In this document: positions 34,807 through 44,804 of the stretch, piece after piece
Numbering within the stretch: the first letter of the stretch is position 1
How the letters are laid out: every line of letters starts with the position of its first letter
From: Combretum micranthum
Lineage: Eukaryota > Streptophyta > Magnoliopsida > Myrtales > Combretaceae
Length of the DNA stretch: 64,000 nt
Direction: 5' to 3'
Assembly: GCA_024138025.1 (NCBI GenBank)
Contig: JAMXBD010001453.1
Span: 1 to 64,000, forward strand
The notes under the pieces: model-generated
What the model was told of the DNA's origin: nothing
Seen by the model: the letters and a program-made list of their open reading frames with translations, nothing else
Databases searched by the model: none
Program-made: the position numbers and the translations under genes

Positions 34807-37544
34807 TGAAATGACCTAAACTTAAATTCTATTTAATTTCCATGTGTTGTTTATTTATCTTAGGTATTGAAATGAATGAGCATGATGTTTAGGATAGTTG
34901 TGTTGGTAATAATCTAAATGTATTATTTTACATATGTAGTGAAATTAATATTTTTGTTTTATAAGTATTAATGTGTGTGTAGTATAGTTATTAATTGTGT
35001 ATTTTATGCATTAAGATGTTAAGTTAAGTTAGATTTATAAAATCAACTTTGGTTTTTCATAAGATTAGTTGATAGAATTTTTCTTAGTTAAGTTAGCATT
35101 TATGCTTAAATGAAGCCCCAAATGAGACTCAAATTCACCTAAAATGCACCTTAAATTTATATATGCCTTAAAGGGAAAATTTGGGATATGTTTAAAGCTT
35201 AATTTTGCTTAATTAGATTACTTTTTGGGGCAGTCACCATTTCATACGAATTTTGTTTTTTCTTTCTTTCTTTCTCTTCTTCCTTTAATTTAAATTCCAA
35301 ATCCAATTCAAGAACAAAGCAAGCTTTGACAATCAAAGTTCTCTCCAAGGCAAGGCATTTACATGTGAGTTGAATTAAGTATGGCTTTTGTTTTGTTTCA
35401 TTTCTTGTAGTGGTTATGTGAAGTATTGGATGAAATGAATTTAAATGTTATCTAACTTACTTGTTCATGCATTGAGTTTAGCTAGAAATGTGTTTTGTGA
35501 GTGTGTGAGTTTGTTCATGTGTGGTGCAAGTGATATGATGTGTTGGGAGGAAATGAAGATGGTTTGTGTAGGAAAGTTGAGAATGAATGAAAGTGGAATT
35601 GGAGTGATCAAATGTGTTGATTTCATGTTTTGAGTTGCTAGGATTGAGTAGTGTAGATAGGGGTGAGTATATGAAGTTAAAAATGTAGTTGAGGAAGGTT
35701 TGAAAGTGTTATAGGATAGAATTTCGAAGTGGAAAAACAAGGGAAAGTGTTCTATTGTATAGGCCTATTTTTAATTATACGCCGGCATCTGGGGTTTCTA
35801 CGCCGCCGGCTTATAAGCGGTGTTGGAAACCAACAGAATTAAAATTATTAAAGCCGTTTGAACGCCGCCGGCTTTCACTGGAAAAGTCAGCCGGCGTTCA
35901 TTCTTTCACATTCCACGTCGGCTACTGGGAATCAAAGCCGCCGGCGTATGTGCAGAGGCTGCCAGCGTATCTAGGTATGCGGTCGGTTTGCACCTCTCTG
36001 GACGTTTTGAAAAATTTTGGATTTTGGATTTTGCATTCTACACCGGCTCAAAGCCGCCGACGTAGAATGAAGGCAGCTGGCGTACCCTTGAGCACTGCCA
36101 ACGTTGGCAGTGTTGATTTTCATAGTGTCGAACATCGGCTCAAAGCCGCTGGCTTTGAGTGCCGGCGTGTCCCCTGCGTTTTTTATTTTTAAAAACTTTT
36201 TTCAAAAATTTCCGAAGTTTGATATTTGATCAATTAAGTATTTATTAGGCGATCTAGGATATAATAGGATGTTTAAATGCTTTATTAGACTTTGTATTAA
36301 ATTATTTGAATTTCTTTGATTAATTGTGATATAGATATAATGTGTGTATATATTTGTGAATGAGGAATCTATATTTATTTATTGATTATTTGATATTCCT
36401 ATTTCAGTTAAGGATTCATCGGTTAGTTCTTCACCGATAGATCATAGTAATATACTAACGGGTTCAGGTATGCAATAACTTGTTGATGTTTGCTAGGACT
36501 AAGCATTCTAATTTGACTTAAATTGATTTGGCTTAATATTTGAATGAATTGGATGTCTATTTCGCTGTTTAATCTGGTCCGAGGAGCAGCAAACCTGTCA
36601 TGATGCAATGACTTTACCATGATGCAATGGTACGCTATGATGCACTAATAGCGATTCTTTTTGGTTAAGTGGGTAGCCGAGGGGAATTGTATCTGAGTAA
36701 CGATTGCTTAAACTTAGGAAGAAATACCATGATTTAGTTCAAGGTTTATGGGAATTTGTGACCTAGGTTCATGTTATGGACTGAGTTTAAGTAGAGTCGG
36801 GCAACGGCTTTTGAACCCTAAATGAAGCTATTATCTTCATGAAATAGATATAGGAGATATAAGTATTCGGACTGCTTATATCAACCCCTGAGCAGCTGTT
36901 GTTACTCAGGATCCTAAATTCCCAAAGCGTGATTCGGGGTTTGAATACCCTCCTGTTGATTTACGAAAGAAAATGTATTAAAGATAATCACTTGTCTAAT
37001 GATGCATTACATTGACTTGATGAATTGTTTTTGCATTTGTTATTGTGTACTGGGCCTTTGGCTCACTTTTACTGCTTTACAGGTATTGGAGACGAATTTT
37101 ATGATGATTTGGACTATGGGTCCGATTTCGAGAGATTCTTGGATGAGTGGGACGAATAGGACTCGAACACCCTGGGCTTTTGGGAAGAATTTTTGCTAAG
37201 GGAAAAGTTATGTATAGAAGGCTTGATAGTTAAGCCTATTTTTTTTTTTTTTTTTTTGTAAAGACCTTAAGATCCTCTAGGATCCTTTTGTTTTAAGAAA
37301 ACATGTAAATTTTGTAGTGTCTTGTATTGTCACTAAACAGTGTTTATATGATGTAAATGTATGTATAGATTGCTTTTGTTAGCAATCTTGTTTTGTTTAA
37401 AAGTTCTTTATAAAGTTATAGTGTTTTGATCAAACAATTTTCATAATTTAGTTTTAGGACAACCTTACATATAATATTGAAACGTTATATGTGGTTGGGA
37501 CTCGGTACTCTAAGTCTTAGGATTTAGAGGGTCGGGTCTTTACA
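34807..37544 (+). mobile_element. Tekay-like solo LTR (2.7 kb) with ATAAT duplication
   Basis: Starts TGAAATGACC and ends GGGTCTTTACA, flanked by a perfect 5-bp duplication ATAAT (34802-34806 and 37545-37549). Pararetrovirus homology to positions 770-850 resumes immediately after the LTR (GGAGAAGATC word near 37556), confirming insertion into the viral copy. It contains the GCCGGC array at 35776-36178. A poly-T run lies near 37240. Open frames inside are not genes. Confidence 0.9.
35776..36178. repeat. GCCGGC palindrome array (Tekay-like LTR, copy 2)
   Basis: More than a dozen GCCGGCG/CGCCGGC words in the opposite orientation to copies 1 and 3. Examples include ACGCCGCCGGCTTATAAGC and CACCGGCTCAAAGCCGCC. 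The 145-codon open frame crossing it reflects the absence of stops in GC-rich DNA. Confidence 0.85.
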
Positions 37545-38080
37545 ATAATAATACAAGGAGAAGATCCTTATATTATTTTATTGAAATATATTATTCTATT
37601 ACTATATACACTATAATTTTAAGTTATTATTCATTTTGCATAAAATAGTATACGATATATACGTATGGATTAATCAAAAAATATATATACATATAATAAA
37701 TATATTTGAATATTTTATTATCTATATATAATATATAAATATATAAATGTCAATAAAAAATTGTATTAAAAATATATAATTGTAAAGCATATGATATTAT
37801 TGCAGTATATCATGAAGATATTTTATATATATATATATATTTATATAGTAACATACACGGTAATTTTATATTATTGACTTATTAAGATACATTATGTTCT
37901 ATAAAATATTTTAATTATTTATATATTTACATATTAAACTTAATTTTAGAAAATATATTTTATTTTATTTCTAAAAGTCATGATTATGTTTTTAATTTAT
38001 AGAAACAGAATTGTGATAGAATTTTAAAAAGAAAAAAAAAACAATGGTACTAAAATATCAATTTTCCTAATAAAAATTTT
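37545..38080. other. Pararetrovirus tail and AT-rich flank
   Basis: The first 30-40 bp continue the viral copy interrupted by the solo LTR. Beyond that lies extremely AT-rich DNA with several (AT)n runs (37680-37740, 37826-37842) and no gene, much like 1-769 beside viral copy 1. Confidence 0.55.
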
Positions 38081-38953
38081 AGACGAATTTGTGACAAGAA
38101 AGTTTCTTATAAAAATGTTTGTATTCACTGCAAATTCTGTTTGTAAAACATATAACAACTGCGAAATTTATCATACTTTTGTTGTAATAAATTTGTTGTA
38201 AATTTTTCACTGATTTAGTTTTCAGACACAAAAACTTTTTATCATCATATAATTCATGCCTCTTTTTGGTCAATATATAATTTATGCCAGTTATCTTGTA
38301 GTGTCTCATATGAAATTAACAGTATAAAAAAGAAGTACATTTTAATAACTTTCCAACACCAACAAATACGGTGTTCCTAATTTCTGAGGAGTTTCTTATT
38401 TGGTTGAATTAAGGATGTTTTAGGCTTTAGCAAAGAAAGAAGTCGAATGTAACAAGGACAAGTGGAGAGTAACTACAACATATGTTCAAATCCAAGTCTA
38501 GTGTACGTGGAAGCAAACAAGGATCATGCGCCATTCTCTCTTTCAACTTTCTTTTTTAGCTACAAACTTCCCTAAACTTACTCTCTCTTTCTCCCCTGTC
38601 TCTTCGCACACAACACTCTCCATCAACCCAACAACAACTTCATTGTGTGTTTACACAAGAAAAATTACCTCACTTACGTTGATAATATGATAAGGGTTCA
38701 TGCATTCTTTTCCTTTTTGCAAAGAATCGTTTACTTGGTTTTGCCTGTGATCGGATATTAACAACAATAATCCATAGTCAAGCTAAAGGATTTTTCTCGA
38801 TTTATATGTCAATAAAATTTGATTAGTTTTTTTGATGAGAAATCAAGGGAGAAAGCATATGCATCTATGAAGACTTGGGGGGGGAGTCGTCGCATCTGAT
38901 GAAGTTGATGTCCGTTGAGACGCGGCGGTTTCCTCACAGTTGTTTCAGATGGA
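38081..38953 (+). promoter_or_regulatory. Upstream region and likely 5' UTR of the PRAF gene
   Basis: The AT-rich region gives way to a CT-rich stretch (38535-38610, CTCTCTCTTTCTCCCC) typical of plant 5' leaders. Several upstream ATGs follow (near 38829, 38861, 38873). An in-frame TGA near 38916 precedes the main start, so translation cannot begin further upstream in the same frame. No TATA box can be assigned with confidence. Confidence 0.45.
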
Positions 38954-38999
38954 ATGGCAGATCCTGTTTATAATTATGGCAATACAGACCGTGATATAG
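38949..38999 (+). other. Upstream ORF overlapping the PRAF start
   Basis: An ATG five bases upstream of the main ATG opens a 16-codon frame in another register that ends in TAG at 38997-38999, entirely inside or overlapping exon 1. It could lower initiation at the main start. Functional relevance is inferred only. Confidence 0.4.
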
Positions 39000-41900
39000 A
39001 GCAGGTCCTTTTTGTTTTTTTCATACTTGTTCTTAGTATTTGGAAAATTCAATAAATGTTGTCAAACCTGTGATCAACTTGATGTAGTTTTTAATCTGAT
39101 TCTCAGGATTGTATATTGAGTTACTCGATGTCTGTTTCTGTTTCTGTTTCTCTTTCGGTAATGTCTTTTGTTTTATCTCTTGTGAAGAGAATGGGGATAT
39201 ACATTTGACTACATTTCATTGCAATCATGAATTTAAAAGTGATTCCATTTCACAGAATCAGTTTGTTAAATATTGTAGAAATTAAATGTTTCAATGTTAG
39301 GAAAGTTAATGAGTATGTATGTACCGGTTTTAATATGAAAAACACGTTAAATGAGCTAACAAATTGGATTATCTTCATTTGCACAGGATGAAAGTCCAGG
39401 AAGAGATGCTAGGACATTCTAAGTAGATATTTTTTATGTTTCTGCTTCTTAGTTTGACAATGTAGGTTGCTAATTCTTCATTAGTTTCTTCGATCATGAC
39501 GAGGATAAAGAAGGTTAAATTTGTCCATTGAGAGTACAGTGAATTCTAAACTTGTGTCTCGTGTCTGTTTGTGAAGGCACTCATTGCTTTGAAAAAGGGT
39601 GCACAACTACTCAAATACAGTCGAAAAGGAAAGCCCAAGTTTTGCCCATTCCGAGTATCCACAGTAAGTGAACTAGTAATTACGATTCCTTGCACTAAAT
39701 TTTCTTTGTTACATATTTAATTTTCAATCAATTCACAGGATGAAACACAATTGATTTGGTATTCGCACGGAAAAGAACGGAGTTTGAGATTGTCTTCTGT
39801 TTCTCGAATAATTCCCGGACAAAGGACTGTGAGTTGTCTGACCCAGGAAAATACCATGTTTAGAACTCTCCAAAAATCTTGTCTGTTTATTTTTTCAGAT
39901 GTTTCAATTTAATCATGTGAAAGATTTTCTTTTATCTTAGGAGTGCTAACATTTTCATTGCTTCCTTTTATAGGCGGTTTTTAGAAGGTATTCGCGCCCT
40001 GAAAAAGATTATTTATCTTTCTCACTTCTGTACAACAACAGTGAAAGATCACTTGATCTGGTATGGAAAGATGAAAATTATGGTATTGTTTTAAGCAAGA
40101 GAATAAGTTAGTATCTCGCTATATCCTCTAATTCTAGATGGTAAACTGTAATGGAGTAAATCTTTGTACATTTATTGACTTTTAGATCTGCAAGGACAAA
40201 GCTGAGGTAGAAGTGTGGATTGCGGGGCTTACGGCATTAACTTCCTCTGGAAAAAATCGTAATAGACGTTCCAGAAGCGACTTCTTAGATGTGAGCAACT
40301 GAATTCTTCAAATTTTTACTGTACTTGTATATAGTCCGATTCCATTTTGCAACTTTCATGTTAAACATTATTAAAATGACAACAAGAGCATATACAATTC
40401 ATAGGTGGTACCTATAAGCTCTCTAAGCTCATTTGGGGTTTCTCAATTTATACCTAACTGACCTTCGTTTCTTCACAGCTGCAAGATAGTGACATAATTC
40501 AAAGTGGACGTCCTTTTAGTACAACATTAGAGTTTACTGCAAGCATTGCTCGTGGTAGGGTTTCAGTCGCCTTAAACTCTCGAGATTCTTCTGCAAGTTC
40601 AGATGTGGGTTCAGAACGTGCAAATATGCAATTAAGAGGAAGTACTGCAGATGGTTTTCGAATTAGTGTATCAAGCACTCCTAGCTGTTCAAGTGGAGGT
40701 TCAGGACAAGACGATATAGAGTCACTAGGAGACGTATATGTATGGGGAGAAATTTGGTCTGATGGTGGCATATCTGATGGATTGACTAACTCAGTTCATA
40801 AGAAAGTTGATGTGCTAACTCCAAAACCATTGGAATCAGATGTGGTCCTCGACGTGCATCAGATTGCATGTGGTGTAAGGCACATTGCTCTTGTAACCAA
40901 ACAGGGTGAGCTCTTCACATGGGGTGAAGAATCTGGAGGCAGACTTAGGTATTAATAAGGACTTTAGTAGACCTCAGCTAGTTGATTTTTTAGCACTTAG
41001 TAATGTCGACTATGTAGCATGTGGGGAGTACCATACATGCGCTGTATGTACTTCAGGTGATGTTTATACCTGGGGTGATGGTACTCAAAATTCCGGGTTG
41101 CTGGGCCATGGTACTAATGTTAGCCATTGGTTTCCAAAACGAATATCCAATAATCATGAAGGTCTTCAAGTTTTATCTGTTTCATGTGGTGCATGGCATA
41201 CTGCGTTTACAACATCAAATGGGAAGTTGTTCACATTTGGTGATGGTACATTTGGTGTTTTGGGGCATGGCGACGTGAAAATGTATATTTCCCTAAGGAA
41301 GTGCAATCATTGAGTGGTCTAAGAACAATCAAGGTCGCCTGTGGAGTATGGCACACTGCAGCTATTGTGGAAGTAATGGGACAATCTGGGACAAATATAT
41401 CATCTAGAAAGTTGTTTACATGGGGAGATGGAGATAAGCACCGCTTAGGACATGGAAGCAAAGATGATTATCTGTTGCCCACATGTGTTTCCGCACTTAT
41501 TGATTACAACTTCCACCAATTGGCTTGTGGAAACACGATGACAGTTGCGCTTACCACATCAGGTCATGTGTTCACTATGGGAAGTTCTAGGTATGGTCAA
41601 CTAGGGAATCCAACATCAGATGGAAAATTGCCATGTCAGGTGCAAGATAAACTGGTAGGTGAATTTTGTTGAAGAGATCGCATGTGGTGCATTTCATGTT
41701 GCTGTTTTGACTTCACGAAGTGAAGTATATACATGGGGGAGAGGTGCTAATGGAAGATTAGGTCACGGAGACACAGACGACCGGAAAGTCCCCAACCATG
41801 GTTGAGGCACTAAGAGATAGAAATGTGAAGAACATATCATGTGGATCGAATTTCACTGCAAGTATATGCATCACATAAATGGTCTCAGGGTTGGATCAGT

Positions 41901-43804
41901 CAGTTTGCTCCAGTTGTAGGCAAGCATTTTTGCTTTACCAGGAAAAGACATAATTGTTACAATTGTGGTTTGGTTCATTGTCATGCTTGTAGCTCTAAAA
42001 AGCACTGAGAGCAGCCTTGGCTCCAACTCCAGGAAAACCACATCGTGTTTGTGATTCATGCTATGCAAAACTTAAGGCTGCAGAGGCTGGTACTGCATTT
42101 AATATGTTTAGAAAAGTTACAGTACAACGTCGATCAGTCGATACAAGAGAAAGAATGGATAGGGAGATCTTAAATCTTCACGAATCTTGGTCGCTCCAAC
42201 AACCGAACCGGTTAAGTATGTTGAGGTAAAAACTGGACAGCCAGGGAGTAGAAATGAGTCACTTTCTATAGTGAGAGCTTCTCAAGTACCGTCCCACCAA
42301 CAGTTGAAAGACATTGCGTTTCCCAGTTCACTGAGTTCCCTTCAAAATGCTTTGAAACCCAGGGCTACTACGCCACCTCATTCGAGCCTAGCTCAAGATC
42401 TAATTCGCCGTATTCAAGAAGACCAAGTCCCACTCGCACTGCAACCCCTGTGTTTTCGAGGAGTGTGATTGATAGTCTCAACAAAACAAATGAATTCCTG
42501 AATCAAGAAATAACGAAGTTGCAAAACCAAGTAAGAAAATGTTACTATTTAATTATAAAATCATATATCCCATTCACATTAGTATAACAAACCCAAAATT
42601 TAAAGAGTTTGTACAAGGGATAAATCTTTTTTTCGTTTCCAATTTGTTATAGGTCAAAGGTCTCAAACAGAGGTGTGATGTCCAAGATGGGGAGATAAAG
42701 AAATTACAAAAGAATGCTCAAGAAGCAACTCAGTTGCTACAAATGAGGCTTCCAAATTCACGACAGCAAGAGGAGTTTTTAAGACGATTGCGTCTCAGGT
42801 ATGCTTCTCTTTGTCCTGTATTTCTTATCAAGTTATGGAATCTCATTACCTTATACTATGCAATTTAAAAGCACTTGAAATAATCCAGTTTAAAATACTT
42901 TGCTCTCTTTGGTTTTCAGTTGAAAGAATTAAGAGAAAAGTTACCCCCTGAGCTCTCCAATAATGATACATTTAACAATATGCAATCCCAAGTTGAAGCT
43001 TTTCTATCCACAAATGCAGTTACTGAGTGGTCAGCTCCTCCTGCAAACAAAAATAGTTCACTTGACCATTCGGATGTTGCTAGTGAAGATCAATCCAGGA
43101 TTTCTGGAAAGAATAATTCATCTCAGGATACAAACAGTACGGTTCTAAATGTTAGTAATCCAACTGCAGTCCAAGAAGTTGTACCTCCGCAAAACACGGG
43201 AAATGGCCCAAATTCTTTGATTACACCCATAACAAGGCATGATGGAGTGACACAAGTGATTGAACAATTTGAACCGGGGGTTTATGTAACTCTTGATCTC
43301 TACCCGAGCGGCATCAAGATTTTCAAACGAGTTAAATTCAGGTTAGTCCATTGATTTCTAATCGATGCAAAAATAGTTATATAAGAGCGTTTATATATAA
43401 GTTTGATGATTTTGTGGACTCGAATAACTGAATTCTAGTTTGTAAATGTCTACATTTCCTATCCAATTTAGAGTAAATGTTGTGATATACTCTGAAATAG
43501 GATGACTAGTGTAGACTGAGCAACAGAATTTCATAAAAACTGGTCATGTCACTGCAATGTTTCATAAATAATTGCTTCTATATGGGGAGACGTGATCGGA
43601 CATTTTACCTCGTTAACAAGTATGTCTGTCTTACCAGTAAAAGACGGTTCGCCGAGCAAGGCGGAAGAGTGGTGGAATAAGAACAAAGATAGAGTGCTAA
43701 AGAAGTATCCACCAGTTATTGCCGCCAATGCCATTCCTCCTTCCATCAAGCACTCACCCCCTCCAAGCGAAAACAGCGAGGCAGTTCCATCTTCTGAAAG
43801 TTAG
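38954..43804 (+). CDS. PRAF: PRAF-type protein: PH, RCC1 repeats, FYVE and BRX domains (9 exons, frame-broken)
   Basis: A spliced plant gene. Exons: 38954-39004, 39577-39663, 39739-39828, 39974-40060, 40186-40290, 40479-42530, 42653-42798, 42920-43341, 43638-43804; all introns have GT-AG borders. Exons 1-5 form a PH domain ([34 protein letters not shown]-like end). Exon 6 encodes seven RCC1-type repeats ([72 protein letters not shown]) and a FYVE finger ([26 protein letters not shown]). Exon 7 is coiled-coil, and exons 8-9 end in a BRX domain ([20 protein letters not shown]...RRFAEQ...[11 protein letters not shown]). The PH and FYVE domains of this family bind phosphoinositides at membranes, and the RCC1 propeller is linked to small-GTPase exchange. 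About eleven one-base shifts affect exons 6, 7 and 9, while exons 1-5 and 8 are intact. The expected length is about 1070 residues, normal for the family. Confidence 0.9.
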
Positions 43805-44084
43805 TTTCATAATTGTTCAATTTTTTTGCCTTGTATTTGTTGCAGAGTAGAAGAGTGAAAATATGTTTATAGCTTGTTATATAGAATGAGTAGAAAGAAC
43901 AGGTTCTGCAAATCAAATGTTTTGTAACACTCTTGGAATTAATAAGGGTTTAAATTGAACATTGTGTATCCTTCTTGAATCATGAGATTGGGAATTAATT
44001 AAAAATCATTAATCGACTAGAAATAATGACTAGGAAATCTTGTAATACTTAGAGAAAAAAACCATCAATTGAACTAGTTAGCAA

Positions 44085-44177
44085 ATACCAATTGGATTGT
44101 AGTTTAGTGGCATCTCTCTTCTCTCTCAAGTGAGAGGTCCATATTCAAATACCTCTTCCCGTTGTAATGGCAAAGAA
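44085..44177 (+). mobile_element. Short tRNA-derived SINE (93 bp) with 14-bp duplication
   Basis: It carries a pol III A-box-like TAGTTTAGTGG (44100-44110), CTCTCTCAAGTGAGAGGTCC and a B-box-like TATTCAAATACC (44142-44153), the arrangement of plant tRNA-related SINE heads. It is flanked by GAACTAGTTAGCAA (44071-44084) and GAACCAGTTAGCAA (44178-44191), 13 of 14 identical. It lies about 280 bp past the PRAF stop codon. The body is unusually short, either 3'-truncated or a minimal SINE. Confidence 0.6.
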
Positions 44178-44191
44178 GAACCAGTTAGCAA

Positions 44192-44799
44192 TATGATAAT
44201 ATAAGTTCGATAGAAGGTGTCATTCATTTCACTCTTCTTGTAATTTGTTGAACATACACTTTAATTAAAATGTTGATCTGTGACTATTAGATTCATTTCC
44301 AGTCACCATACTCACATATACAAGAGAATGCACTATAAAAGTATAATGACTCAATTTTATTCCAAAGAGAATGTAATATGAAACAACTTGCAAAGATTAA
44401 TATAGATATGTATTACACAATCATGATTTGTGGTATGGAATGTGGAAATATGTAACAGTTATAACTTGAATTTTGAGCGTTTTCTCAATTTTCCAGCTAA
44501 TTTACTCATGTGATTATCTAATTGAACGTAAATTCCATAATATTTAATTCAATTTGCGCATGAGCATAATTTGACTCAAATCAAATTTATTCCACTTTAG
44601 AAGTTCATGGTTTGATTTGGTTTAAATTGCTTTTGAGATACCTTAGTCTATTTGATACATATAATAATTATCAAAGTTCAAACCAAAGATTCAAGATTAA
44701 ATTGAGCATTATAACGTAAGAAACAAATTATATCACACTGATATATCATCCTAAGTGATAATAAAGGCTCACAATCTGTGAGAGGAGTGAGACCATGGA
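44192..44799. other. Intergenic, no gene seen
   Basis: AT-rich sequence with no open frame, RNA gene or repeat boundary that can be supported. Confidence 0.6.
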
Positions 44800-44804
44800 T
44801 GTTG

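Noticed and set aside
35755..36192. 145-codon open frame across the GCCGGC array
   Set aside because: It exists because GC-rich array words lack stop codons. The same happens at 2962-3162, 12291-12563 and 46487-46888 in different frames, and the translations are unrelated low-complexity sequence.
40499..40771. 90-codon minus-strand frame
   Set aside because: Antisense to PRAF exon 6, whose sense frame carries recognisable RCC1 repeats.
44085..44177. Functional tRNA gene
   Set aside because: Box-like words are present, but no cloverleaf with acceptor stem can be formed by eye and flanking duplications point to a SINE.
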